A stretch of 64,000 nucleotides of DNA from Pseudonocardia asaccharolytica DSM 44247 = NBRC 16224. GTDB lineage: Bacteria > Actinomycetota > Actinomycetes > Mycobacteriales > Pseudonocardiaceae. Below the pieces are notes generated by a model that was given only the letters and a program-made list of their open reading frames with translations, ran no database searches and was not told the DNA's origin. A program made the translations under genes and the position numbers. The DNA is taken from contig NZ_AUII01000006.1 of NCBI RefSeq assembly GCF_000423625.1, positions 62,001 through 126,000 of the forward strand, read 5' to 3'. Positions 50,005 to 58,698 of the stretch are shown in pieces; within the stretch, counting starts at the first letter, position 1; each line of letters starts with the position of its first letter.

Positions 50005-51306
50005 TCAGGTTCCGGACCGCAGCGCCTCCACCGGCTCCAGCCGGGCCGCCCGCAGGGCCGGGTAGAGGCCGGCGAGCAGCCCGGTCACCCCACCGACGAA
50101 CGGGGCCAGCACCGGCACGAGGGGATGGATCACCGGTGTCCAGGTCTGGACGAGCGCCACCCCGACCACGACCAGCAGACCGGCACAGGCCCCCAGGACC
50201 CCGCCGAGCACCCCCATGGCCCCGCTCTCCAGCAAGAACTGGAGCGCGATGTGCCGGCGGGTCGCGCCGAGCGCGCGGCGCAGCCCGATCTCGCCGATCC
50301 GCTCCATGACCGAGACCAGGGTGACGTTGGCGATGCCGATCGCGCCGACGAGCAGCGACACCCCACCCAGCATCAGGAACAGCACGTTGAGGTCGCTCTG
50401 CACGCCTTCCCGGACCCGTTGGGGCTGCTCCGGAACAGCGATCTTGAATGCGCTGGGGTCGGCAGGATCGAGCGCGAGCGGGCTCTGCCACGCCAGCAGC
50501 GACGCGGCACCCAGCTTCGTCTCGACGATCACCGACTCCGGGGACGCGAGCCCGTAGTGCCGCCGCGCGGTGCCCTCGGGCACGATGACGGCGCTGAGCA
50601 GGTCGAACTGCCGCTCGACCCGGTCCAGGATGCCGATCACCGTGAACAGCTCGTCGCCGATGCTGATCGTGGGCAACTGGTCGACGCGACTGATGCCGAG
50701 GCGGGCGGCGGCGTTCGGGCCCAGCACGACGACGTGCTCCCCCCGCGCGGCGAGCCCGCCGTCCAGCAGCCGCCCGGTCCGCAGCTGGGCCCGGACGGCG
50801 GTGAAAAGGTCCGGCGACGCCGCCCAGACGCCGAGCTTGAACTCGGTGCGACGCTGCGGGTCGTTGATCGGCGAAGCGCTGACCAGCGCCTCGCCGACAT
50901 CGATCTCGCTGAGGTTGCCGGCCGCGACGACGCCGTTGAGGCCGCCGAGGCGCTGCGGCGCGTCCCACGGGATCGCGCGCTGCGGCCTGTCCTCCGCCTC
51001 CTTGAGGGTGATCGTGAGCTGGGTGGCGGCCAGCGCATCGAACCGGCCCGCGATGCGGCTGCTCGCGGTCAGCGACAACCCGAGTGTCGCCACCAGCGCA
51101 GCCAGGCCGATGACGGTGCCGAGGACGGTCAGGACCGTCCGGCCCGGGCGCGCGAACAGGCCGGCGATCGCCTCGTCCACCAGGTCCCGGGTGCGCATCC
51201 CCGCGGGCGGAACGTCACCGGCCGCGCCGAGACGCGGACCCTCCTCGCCGGCGCCGCGGGCGGTGCCGGTCGCCACGGTGTCGACCCGCACCCGGCCCAC
51301 CCTCAT
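50005..51306 (-). CDS. MacB/FtsX-type ABC transporter permease
   Basis: A 433-residue permease with four membrane helices: one near the N-terminus (VLTVLGTVIGLAALVATLGL) and three at the C-terminus (LNVLFLMLGGVSLLVGAIGI onward). A large extracytoplasmic MacB-like domain lies between. The FtsX motif VSVMERIGEIGLRRALGATR is clear. It overlaps the ATPase gene by 4 bp. With the ATPase and HlyD-like adaptor this is a MacAB-like export or mechanotransmission system. Confidence 0.92.
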   Translation of the reverse strand: MRVGRVRVDTVATGTARGAGEEGPRLGAAGDVPPAGMRTRDLVDEAIAGLFARPGRTVLTVLGTVIGLAALVATLGLSLTASSRIAGRFDALAATQLTITLKEAEDRPQRAIPWDAPQRLGGLNGVVAAGNLSEIDVGEALVSASPINDPQRRTEFKLGVWAASPDLFTAVRAQLRTGRLLDGGLAARGEHVVVLGPNAAARLGISRVDQLPTISIGDELFTVIGILDRVERQFDLLSAVIVPEGTARRHYGLASPESVIVETKLGAASLLAWQSPLALDPADPSAFKIAVPEQPQRVREGVQSDLNVLFLMLGGVSLLVGAIGIANVTLVSVMERIGEIGLRRALGATRRHIALQFLLESGAMGVLGGVLGACAGLLVVVGVALVQTWTPVIHPLVPVLAPFVGGVTGLLAGLYPALRAARLEPVEALRSGT

Positions 51307-52040
51307 CCGTCGCCCCGCAGTTCGCCGTCGACGATCCGGACCCGGCGCTGCGCGCGCTCGGCCACGCCCGGATCGTGCGTGATCACGATGATGCTCAGGC
51401 CACGGTCATGCAGGTCACCGAGCAGCCCGAGGATGGCCGCCGTGGTCCGCGAGTCGAGGTTGCCGGTCGGCTCGTCGCACAGCAGCAACGCCGGCTCGTT
51501 GACCAGGGCGCGGGCGATCGCGGCCCGCTGGCGCTCACCACCGGACAGGTGCGTCGGGAGGTGGGCGGTCCGATCGGCCAGCCCCACCGCGGCGAGCGCG
51601 GCGAGCGCGCGGTCGCGGCGGCCCGTCCGCGGCCGCATGGCATACACCTCGGCCAGCATGACGTTCTCCAGCACGGTGCGGTGGGCCAGCAGGTGGAAGG
51701 ACTGGAACACGAAGCCGAAACGGTGACTGCGCAGCCCGGCCCGGCCGCGGTCGGAGAGCGAGGTGACGTCGAGCCCGTCGAACCGGTACGAGCCCTCGTC
51801 CGGCCGGTCCAGGCAGCCGACGATGTTGAGCAGGGTCGACTTCCCCGAGCCCGACGGCCCGACGACGGCGAGCCAGTCGCCGGTCCGCACCCGCAGGTCG
51901 ACGCCGCGCAACGCCACCACCGGAGGATCGGTGCCGTAGCGCCGGCCGATCCGTTCGAGCATGACGAGCTCGGTGCCGACGGGTCGCTCGCCCGCTCGCT
52001 CGGTGCCGACGGGTCGCTCGCCCGCTCGCTCAGCGGCCAC
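51303..52040 (-). CDS. ABC transporter ATPase (LolD/MacB type)
   Basis: An ATPase of about 245 residues with Walker A VVGPSGSGKSTLLNIVG, Q-loop FVFQSFHLLAHRT, signature LSGGERQRAAIARAL and Walker B LLLCDEPTGNLDS. The start is uncertain. GTG at 52040 overlaps the adaptor's stop and adds a 26-residue leader with two copies of ERAGERPVGT; ATG at 51962 begins at the normal domain edge. The leader comes from a 30-bp tandem duplication. Confidence 0.9.
   Translation of the reverse strand: MAAERAGERPVGTERAGERPVGTELVMLERIGRRYGTDPPVVALRGVDLRVRTGDWLAVVGPSGSGKSTLLNIVGCLDRPDEGSYRFDGLDVTSLSDRGRAGLRSHRFGFVFQSFHLLAHRTVLENVMLAEVYAMRPRTGRRDRALAALAAVGLADRTAHLPTHLSGGERQRAAIARALVNEPALLLCDEPTGNLDSRTTAAILGLLGDLHDRGLSIIVITHDPGVAERAQRRVRIVDGELRGDG
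51971..52030. repeat. 30-bp perfect tandem duplication
   Basis: Two identical 30-bp units, 51971-52000 and 52001-52030, at the junction of adaptor and ATPase genes. The unit length is a multiple of 3, so the ATPase frame gains or loses ten codons without a frameshift. The last base is in the adaptor stop codon. Confidence 0.95.
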
Positions 52041-53217
52041 CGGGGGGCCCCATCGGTTCGATCCCGACGACCACCTGATCACCGGGCTTCAGGCCACCGC
52101 CGGGCACGGTGACGGCGACGAACCCGTCGCCGGAGACTCCCGGCTCGACCGGGAGGAACTCCAGCGCCCCGTTCACCGCGCGCTGGACCCGCGACGAGCC
52201 ATCGGGGGCCATCGACACGGCGCTGACCGGAACCGCGAGGACGGCCTCACCGGTCGACCGCACCGGAACGGTCAGTCGCACCGACGCCCCGACCAGGGTC
52301 GGCGGCGGCTCGGCCACCACGGTGGAGAAGAACACGTGGAACCCGTCGGCCCCGTCCGTGCCGGGCCGCTCGGCGACCCGCTCGACCGTGCCGCGGGCCG
52401 TGATCCCCAGCGTCGGCTCGTCGATGGCGACCTCCATGCCGGGCCTGACCAGCCGGGCCTCGTCGAGGGTCAGCGAGCCGTCGACGGTGACCCGCGAGTC
52501 GGTCACGGTCAGCAGGGCGCCCGTGGGCTCGCCGCCCAGGGTGGCCTTCACCTCGGACACCCGGACGGGCAGCGTCGGCACGAAGACCGCCTCGTCGGCG
52601 GCGAGCTGCACGCCACCGGACGCGCGGCTCCCGGCGACAAGGGTCGCCTCCACCGGCCGGACCGCGTCCAGCTGAGCATCGGTCGCCACCATCGGCGCGA
52701 AGCCGGCGCGCCGGAACAGCGCGCTGATCGCCTGCCCGGTGGCCTGGTCGTAGAGGCCGTCGACCTGGCCGGGGCCCAGACCGAGTCGGCGCAGCGCGAT
52801 CTCCAGCTGCTCGACGTCCTGACCCCGCACCCCCGGCCCGAGGTCGCGGTAGGCGGGCTGGGCGCCGCCGAGCAGGAACACCGGGCGACCCGACACCGTC
52901 ATCACCACCGCACCCTCGGCGAGCTCGGCGCCGGGCTCCGGTAGCTGCGTGACCACCTGAGGCCCGGTCTTGAGCGCCGACCGGCTGACGGTCAGCTCCT
53001 GGGGAGAGCCGAACCGCCCGGTCCCGCGGCTGAGCACCTTGGTGGTGATCACTCGCTGCTCGACCGGCACGAGGATCGGCGTCGGCACCGGGGGCGCGGC
53101 CCTGGCCGCGACCTCGGCCGGTGACCGGATCAGCGTGGCGGCCAACGCGGTGGCCAGGGACGACACCACCACGGCGGCGAGCACGACCATGGCGAGCTTT
53201 CTGCGGGTCAGGGTCAT
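52030..53217 (-). CDS. HlyD/MacA-like periplasmic adaptor with peptidoglycan-binding domain
   Basis: A 395-residue membrane-anchored protein. An N-terminal helix (LAMVVLAAVVVSSLATALAA) leads to an adaptor barrel. A peptidoglycan-binding-like segment follows (DVEQLEIALRRLGLGPGQVD), then GQAISALFRRAGFAP. The C-terminal part shows the membrane-proximal domain (AVLAVPVSAVSMAPDGSSRV). This arrangement is common in Gram-positive MacA-type adaptors. It overlaps the ATPase gene and belongs to the same operon. Confidence 0.85.
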   Translation of the reverse strand: MTLTRRKLAMVVLAAVVVSSLATALAATLIRSPAEVAARAAPPVPTPILVPVEQRVITTKVLSRGTGRFGSPQELTVSRSALKTGPQVVTQLPEPGAELAEGAVVMTVSGRPVFLLGGAQPAYRDLGPGVRGQDVEQLEIALRRLGLGPGQVDGLYDQATGQAISALFRRAGFAPMVATDAQLDAVRPVEATLVAGSRASGGVQLAADEAVFVPTLPVRVSEVKATLGGEPTGALLTVTDSRVTVDGSLTLDEARLVRPGMEVAIDEPTLGITARGTVERVAERPGTDGADGFHVFFSTVVAEPPPTLVGASVRLTVPVRSTGEAVLAVPVSAVSMAPDGSSRVQRAVNGALEFLPVEPGVSGDGFVAVTVPGGGLKPGDQVVVGIEPMGPPGGR

Positions 53218-53235
53218 CGGGCATCCCCTCTGCGC

Positions 53236-53940
53236 TCACCCGGCCGGGCCGTACCGGACCAGCGCGAGCCCGCCGTCGCGGACCAGGCCGATCCCGGGCG
53301 CGTAGTGCTTGCTTCCGCTCGTGAGCGGTTCGAGCGGAGTGGTCTCCTGTACCCTCACCACCCCGGTGAGCGCGCCCGCCGGCACGGTCACCGTGTCGGC
53401 CGTGCTGAGGATCTCGGCCCGGTCCAGTGCCACGTCGGGGGCGATCTCCTGGTAGTGCCTCATCCCCACCCGCGGCCTGCCAGGCATCATCAGGCCGAAC
53501 CGGGCGCCCCCGACCCCGGAGCGCCAGGAACCCTGGTGGCCGACGACCCGGCCACCGGAGTAGTCGTCGACGTCCTCGCCGAAGTAGTACACGTCCCGGG
53601 TGCGGGGATCGATGGCGAAGAAGTTCCGCGAAAGCTCCACGAGTGCCCCACCCGCGGTCTCGCGTTCCTCGACCACCCTGGTCGTCACCCCGTCGACCGG
53701 CTCGGTCTCGTCCAGGACCGTGATGACCAGCTGTGCGCCACCGCCCTCGAAGGCGAGCTGGTAGCCCGGTTCCAGGACGAAGTAGGGGTTGCGGCCAGTG
53801 GGCGCGAGCGCCCCGCGGTCCACCGGGAACTCGTCGGTGAACCCCGACCCGCGCAGGTACTGCCAGCCGATCCAGCCGGCGACCGCGACGACCGCCACCC
53901 CGACGACGATCACGACGGGAATCCAGACCCTTCTCCGCAT
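53236..53940 (-). CDS. Membrane-anchored protein of unknown function
   Basis: A 234-residue protein with one N-terminal helix (VWIPVVIVVGVAVVAVAGWI) and a beta-rich exterior domain. GRNPYFVLEPGYQLAFEGGG, RNFFAIDPRTRDVYYFGEDV and SGSKHYAPGIGLVRDGG also occur, in variant form, in the lipoprotein encoded just upstream (NTWYPLKPGTQFVYEG, LKYYAPGVGNTRV). The two are probably paralogous domains. The ATG at 53940 is 26 bp from the preceding stop. Confidence 0.75.
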   Translation of the reverse strand: MRRRVWIPVVIVVGVAVVAVAGWIGWQYLRGSGFTDEFPVDRGALAPTGRNPYFVLEPGYQLAFEGGGAQLVITVLDETEPVDGVTTRVVEERETAGGALVELSRNFFAIDPRTRDVYYFGEDVDDYSGGRVVGHQGSWRSGVGGARFGLMMPGRPRVGMRHYQEIAPDVALDRAEILSTADTVTVPAGALTGVVRVQETTPLEPLTSGSKHYAPGIGLVRDGGLALVRYGPAG

Positions 53941-53966
53941 GAGCTCTCCTGGACGCCCGCGGGAGC

Positions 53967-54923
53967 TCAGCCGCCCGCGGGGGGCTGCTCGATCGGCGTG
54001 GTCAGCGCGTAGACGGCCCGGCTGCGTTCGTAGCCGCTCTTCTCCAGCTCCAGCGCCTGCGCCCGGGCCTCGGCGAGCCCCGCCGGGTCGAGCTGGACGA
54101 CCTTGATCAGCTCCAGTTGCTCGCGGGTGGCGTCCGTGCCGGTGAAGTCGACCCGGGTGTTGCCCACCCCGGGGGCGTAGTACTTGAGCTGGATGGCGCC
54201 CGACTCCTCGCGGTTGAACTCCTCGGTGACGATGCCGTTCTGGTAACAGCCCTGCGGAACACAGTCCGTGACGCCCACCTGCGCGACCCGCGCCCGGTCG
54301 GTCCACGGCACCGTGGGCGACCATCCCTGCGAGTAGCTCGGCCCGCCGAGCTGCGGCTCCTTCTTGATCGTGATGCCGGCACGGGCCCCGGCGATGCCGG
54401 CGATCCAGGTCGGGGTCTCGACGATCTGACCGCCCTCGTACACCTGGGGGTACTCTCCCAGCCGCCAGACGTCGCCCGCGTCGGACTGGGCGTTGAAGGC
54501 GATCTCGGCCTCGGCCAGCTCGCCGCCCTGGAAGTCCTGGTCCCACACCACCACCGACCGCACCCCGTTGATCGGCTTCGTCAGGTCGGTGACGGTCTGC
54601 ACGAACCGGTGCTCGACCCGCTCGCCCTGCAGATCGCTGAAGCCCTCGTAGACGAACTGGGTGCCGGGCTTGAGCGGGTACCACGTGTTGTCGATGCGCG
54701 TCGGGTTCGAGAACGTCGCGGCCTCGAAGTTCTCCAGCTGGTTCGGCCAGTCGATCGTCTCGGCGAGCGGTGGCGCGGTCGCGTGTGGGGTGACGGTGGG
54801 CTGGGCCGCCGGGGGCGGCGGGGGCGGGGCCGCGGCGGGTGGGGACGCACCGCCGCCGCATCCGGCGATCGTGCCCACCAGCACCAACCCCAGGGCCACC
54901 GTCGCACCGCGCCGCCCGCCCAT
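53967..54923 (-). CDS. Lipoprotein related to the preceding unknown family
   Basis: A 318-residue lipoprotein. The signal ends in GTIAGCGGG and is followed by a proline-rich linker (APPPPPPAAQPTVTP). The domain carries FSNPTRIDNTWYPLKPGTQF, then VVVWDQDFQGGELAEAEIAF and a YYAPGVG motif near the end. ATG at 54923 is preferred, with GGAGGT 8 nt upstream; a GTG 33 bp further up lacks such a site. It is first in the ABC-transporter operon. No biochemical function is known. Confidence 0.78.
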   Translation of the reverse strand: MGGRRGATVALGLVLVGTIAGCGGGASPPAAAPPPPPPAAQPTVTPHATAPPLAETIDWPNQLENFEAATFSNPTRIDNTWYPLKPGTQFVYEGFSDLQGERVEHRFVQTVTDLTKPINGVRSVVVWDQDFQGGELAEAEIAFNAQSDAGDVWRLGEYPQVYEGGQIVETPTWIAGIAGARAGITIKKEPQLGGPSYSQGWSPTVPWTDRARVAQVGVTDCVPQGCYQNGIVTEEFNREESGAIQLKYYAPGVGNTRVDFTGTDATREQLELIKVVQLDPAGLAEARAQALELEKSGYERSRAVYALTTPIEQPPAGG

Positions 54924-55014
54924 CCGGGCCACCTCCGTCCGGCCGCTGTCCGGCACGACTCTGCGGCAGACGCCGGGGCGGCCTCATCGCCAAAATTCAG
55001 TAAACCGGTGCCGG

Positions 55015-55033
55015 CTCCGGCGCCTCGCCGGAG
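55015..55033 (-). terminator. Hairpin between the RND and ABC operons
   Basis: A perfect 8-bp stem (55015-55022 with 55026-55033, loop CCT), 8 nt past the RND gene stop in the direction of transcription. An AT-rich stretch follows. It separates two leftward operons. Confidence 0.65.
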
Positions 55034-55040
55034 ACCTCGC

Positions 55041-58000
55041 TCAGCCGGCACCCGCCGGGGTCGGCGGAGCCTGGTCCGCGCCGGCTGCCGGGCGCTTCCG
55101 GCCGCCGAAGCGCAGATACAGCGAGGGCACCACGAACAGGTTCAGCAGCGTCGAGGTGACCAGGCCGCCCAGGATCACGGTGGCCATCGGGTGCTCGATC
55201 TCGTTGCCCGGGACCGAGCCCGCGACCACCAGCGGAACCAGGGCCAGCGCGGTGGCCAGGGTGGTCATCAGGATCGGCGCGAGCCGTTCCCGGGCCCCCC
55301 TGATCACCAGTTCCCGGCCGAACGACACGCCCTCGTACCGTTCGAGGTGCTGATAGTGACTGATCAGCATGATCCCGTTGCGGGCCGCGATCCCGAACAC
55401 CGCGAGGAACCCGATCAGCGATCCCAGCGAGAGCACCCCACCCCCCAGCCAGGCCGCGAGCACCCCGCCGACCATGGCCGAGGGCAGCGTCACGAAGGAG
55501 AGCACGGCCAGCCGGGTGCTGCGGAACGAGGTGACCAGCAGGACGAAGATCACCACCGCGGCCACGATCGCCAGCACGTTCAGCCGGGCCGACGCCGCCT
55601 GCCGCTCGGCGTACTCGCCCAGGACCTCCGGGCGGTACTCCTGCGCGAACGGGATGTTCGCGACCTCGTCCGCGACCTCGCGGGCCACCGAACCGAGGTC
55701 GCGTCCCTTCACGTTCGCGGTCACGTCGATCTTCCGATAGGTGTCGTAGTGGTCGACGTGGTTCGGCGTCGGCACGATCTCCAGCGCCGCGACCTGGTCC
55801 AGCCGGATCTTCTCGCCGCTCGGCGTGTCGATCGGCATGGCGCGGATGTCGTCGAGGTTGTTCCGGGTGGCCGGCGTGGTCCACACCTGCACGTCGTAGG
55901 TCCGGCCACCGCGGAAGATGTCGCCGACCTCCTCACCGGACAGGACCGTGGCGCTGGCCCGCCGGACGTCGCCGGGCTTGAGGCCGTACCGCTGGGCGGC
56001 CGCCAGATCGACGCTGACCTGGATCTGCGGGATGTCCACCAGCCGCTCGACCTTGAGGTCGACGGTCCCGTCGACCTCCGCCATGGCCTTCCTGACCTCC
56101 TCGGCCTTGGCGCGCAGCTCAGGGAGCTTCGGCCCGTAGATCCGCACGACGATCGAGTCGCTGGAGCCGGTGAGCACCTCCTTGACCCGTTCCTTGAGGT
56201 AGGTCTGCACGTCGCGCTGCAGGCCCGGATAGCCGTCGACGACCTCCTGGATCTTCGCGAGCGTGGCGTCGTAGTCCACGTTCGGGTCGATGCTGATCCA
56301 GTTCTCGGTGAAGTCGATGCCGTAGGGCTCGTCGGCCAGCAGCGCCTGCCCGACGTGCGCGCCGAAGTTGCGCACCCCGGGGATCGCCCGCAGCTCCCGG
56401 CTCGCCGCCTCGGTGACCCGGATCATCTCGGTGTGCCCGGAGCCGGGGCGCAACAGCCAGTGCATGAGGAAGTCGCGCTCCTTGAACGACGGCAGCAGCG
56501 ACTGGCCGAGCAGGGGGAACACCGCGAGGCCGAGTGCGACGATCACCCCGACCAGCGCGTAGGTCGGCTTCGGGCTGCGCACCGTCCGGGACAGCACGGC
56601 GGTGTAGCCACGCCGCAGTCCCCGCATCACCGGCGACTCGCGGCGGTCCAGGGGGGCACCCCGCAGCAGGATCAGCGCCAGCGCAGGGGTCAGCGTGAGC
56701 GCGACGAGCAGCGAGGCGCCGACGGCGAGCGCGTAGGCCCCGATCAGCGGCCGGAAGAACGAGCCGGACAGCCCCCCGATGAAGAACACCGGCATGACCG
56801 CGACCAGCGTGATGACCGTCGCGTAGAAGATCGCTCCGCGAACCTCCAGCGAGGCCTCCAGGATGACCCGCGCCGTCGACCGCGGCCTCGTGTCCCCGCC
56901 CTGCGAACGGTGCTGGCGCAGCCGGCGCAGGATGTTCTCCACGTCGATGATCGCGTCGTCGACCACCACGCCGACCGCGACCACCAGCCCGGCCAGGATC
57001 ATCGTGTTGACCACGGCGCCGGTCCAGTAGAGCACCAGTCCCGCGGCGACCAGCGAGATCGGGATGGCGATCACGCTGATCAGCGCGCTGCGCCATTCGA
57101 AGAGGAACGCGCCGATGATCAGGATGACCAGCAGGCAGCCGATCAGCAGCGCGAGGGTGAGGTTGTCGATGGCCTGGGTGATGAAGGTGGCCGGCCGGAA
57201 GATGGTGGTGTCGATCTCGATCCCGGTCAGCCCCGGCCGCAGCTCGTCGATCGCGGCCTCGACGCCCTCGGTGACGTCGACGGTGTTGGCCCACGGGAAC
57301 TTCTCCACGATGAGCATCAGCCCAGGACCGTCGTTGATCACCGCGTCGCCGATCAGCGGCTGGTGGTCCTCGACCACGTTGGCCACGTCGGCCAGCCGCA
57401 GCGTGCGCCCGTCCCGCTGGGCGAGCGGGACCTGGGCGAGGTCCTCGGGGGTCACGATGGGCAGCACGTGCTGCACGGCGAGCCGCTGGTTGGGCGTCTC
57501 GACGAACCCGCCGGTGCCGATGAAGCCGCCTTCGGAGAACTGCAGCAGGCCGGCGTCGACCGCGTCGGCGGTCGCGAGCATCACCTGGTTGAGCGAGACC
57601 TGGTTGGCCGCCATCCGGTTCGGGTCGGTCTGCACCTGGTACATCTGCAGCCGCTCGCCATAGATGGTGGTGTTGGCGACGCCCGGCACCTTCAGCAGCC
57701 GCGACCGGATCGTCCAGTAGGCGGTCATCGACATCTCGATGACGGACTTCGTGTCCGACGAGAGTCCGATCTTCATCGCCCGGCTGGTCGAGGACAGCGG
57801 CTGGATCATGAACGGGGGTGAGGCCCACCTCGGCAGGCTCGGCGAGACCAGCTGGACCCGTTCGGCGACGAGCTGCCGGGCCCGCAGCAGGTCGGTGCCC
57901 CGCTCGAAGCGCAGGTCGAGCTGAGCCAGGTCGGTCACCGACTTCGACCGCATCACGTCGAGGCCGGGGATGCCGGCCAGGGCCTGCTCCATCGGGACCG

Positions 58001-58196
58001 TGACCAGCTCCTCAACCTCGGTCGCGGACAGGCCCAGGCACGGCACCTGGATCTCGGCGCGGGGCGGCGCGAACTCCGGGAACGCGTCGACGGGCGTCTT
58101 CGGCAGCAGCAGCACGCCGAAGAACATCATCACCACGGCCCCGGCCACCACCAGGAAGCGGAGCTTCAGGCTCGTCCCGACGATCCAGCGCATCAT
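55041..58196 (-). CDS. RND-family efflux pump, heavy-metal-efflux type (first copy)
   Basis: A 1051-residue RND transporter with 12 predicted helices. The start [20 protein letters not shown] and [20 protein letters not shown] are typical of CusA/CzcA. Helix 4 has the proton-relay pair in [20 protein letters not shown]. The two porter loops and the [15 protein letters not shown] of helix 11 are present. Metal specificity cannot be read, and CusA's methionine triplet is not obvious. The start is the first or second of two ATGs (58196 or 58193). Confidence 0.88.
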   Translation of the reverse strand: MMRWIVGTSLKLRFLVVAGAVVMMFFGVLLLPKTPVDAFPEFAPPRAEIQVPCLGLSATEVEELVTVPMEQALAGIPGLDVMRSKSVTDLAQLDLRFERGTDLLRARQLVAERVQLVSPSLPRWASPPFMIQPLSSTSRAMKIGLSSDTKSVIEMSMTAYWTIRSRLLKVPGVANTTIYGERLQMYQVQTDPNRMAANQVSLNQVMLATADAVDAGLLQFSEGGFIGTGGFVETPNQRLAVQHVLPIVTPEDLAQVPLAQRDGRTLRLADVANVVEDHQPLIGDAVINDGPGLMLIVEKFPWANTVDVTEGVEAAIDELRPGLTGIEIDTTIFRPATFITQAIDNLTLALLIGCLLVILIIGAFLFEWRSALISVIAIPISLVAAGLVLYWTGAVVNTMILAGLVVAVGVVVDDAIIDVENILRRLRQHRSQGGDTRPRSTARVILEASLEVRGAIFYATVITLVAVMPVFFIGGLSGSFFRPLIGAYALAVGASLLVALTLTPALALILLRGAPLDRRESPVMRGLRRGYTAVLSRTVRSPKPTYALVGVIVALGLAVFPLLGQSLLPSFKERDFLMHWLLRPGSGHTEMIRVTEAASRELRAIPGVRNFGAHVGQALLADEPYGIDFTENWISIDPNVDYDATLAKIQEVVDGYPGLQRDVQTYLKERVKEVLTGSSDSIVVRIYGPKLPELRAKAEEVRKAMAEVDGTVDLKVERLVDIPQIQVSVDLAAAQRYGLKPGDVRRASATVLSGEEVGDIFRGGRTYDVQVWTTPATRNNLDDIRAMPIDTPSGEKIRLDQVAALEIVPTPNHVDHYDTYRKIDVTANVKGRDLGSVAREVADEVANIPFAQEYRPEVLGEYAERQAASARLNVLAIVAAVVIFVLLVTSFRSTRLAVLSFVTLPSAMVGGVLAAWLGGGVLSLGSLIGFLAVFGIAARNGIMLISHYQHLERYEGVSFGRELVIRGARERLAPILMTTLATALALVPLVVAGSVPGNEIEHPMATVILGGLVTSTLLNLFVVPSLYLRFGGRKRPAAGADQAPPTPAGAG

Positions 58197-58230
58197 GGCA
58201 GGACTTCTTCCCTACCGGCCGTTCGAACCG

Positions 58231-58665
58231 TTACTTGATGCCGAACTCGGCGCCCCACAGCTCGGCCCCGCCGGCGGTCACCACGGCGGTGCCGGCCGCC
58301 GGGCCCGAGGTGAGCACGGCCTGCTCGCCGCGGATGCTCTCGACGGTCACCGGCGCCCGGACGTAGCTGTGGCCCTCCGGGTTGGTGTAGGCGAACGTCG
58401 TGCCGTCCGGCAGGTAGAGCAGCGCCGCGTGCGGCATCACCAGCCGGCCGTCGTGCTCGGTCACCGGGAAGGTCTCGATGGCCAGGCGCTCGACCGCCTT
58501 GTCGGTCAGGGTGATCCGTTTGACGCCGGTGTCGCCGATCGGCTCGACCTTCGCCGGCTCCGGGGCCTTCGCGGTGGTCGCCTCGGACTGGCCGCAGGCC
58601 GCGATCGGCAGGGCGGCGCCCACGACGACCGCGGCAGCCGCGATCCAACGGGTTGTGCGGTGCAT
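58231..58665 (-). CDS. Minimal RND adaptor lipoprotein
   Basis: A 144-residue lipoprotein with lipobox LPIAACGQ. The mature part matches only the membrane-proximal domain of CusB/CzcB adaptors (LVMPHAALLYLPDGTTFAYT, then YVRAPVTVESIRGEQAVLTS and VVTAGGAELWGAEFGIK). The barrel, lipoyl and hairpin domains are absent. The ATG at 58665 follows AGGAG; an earlier GTG is less likely. It sits between two RND genes, which suggests a reduced adaptor suited to a cell without an outer-membrane channel. Confidence 0.75.
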   Translation of the reverse strand: MHRTTRWIAAAAVVVGAALPIAACGQSEATTAKAPEPAKVEPIGDTGVKRITLTDKAVERLAIETFPVTEHDGRLVMPHAALLYLPDGTTFAYTNPEGHSYVRAPVTVESIRGEQAVLTSGPAAGTAVVTAGGAELWGAEFGIK

Positions 58666-58698
58666 TCTCCTGCTCCTCTGCGTCGCCGGCACCTGTGC

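Noticed and set aside
54117..57821. A 1234-codon open frame on the plus strand
   Set aside because: It is antisense to the lipoprotein and first RND pump. Its translation is rich in Arg, Asp and His with no domain, as expected for a high-GC shadow frame.
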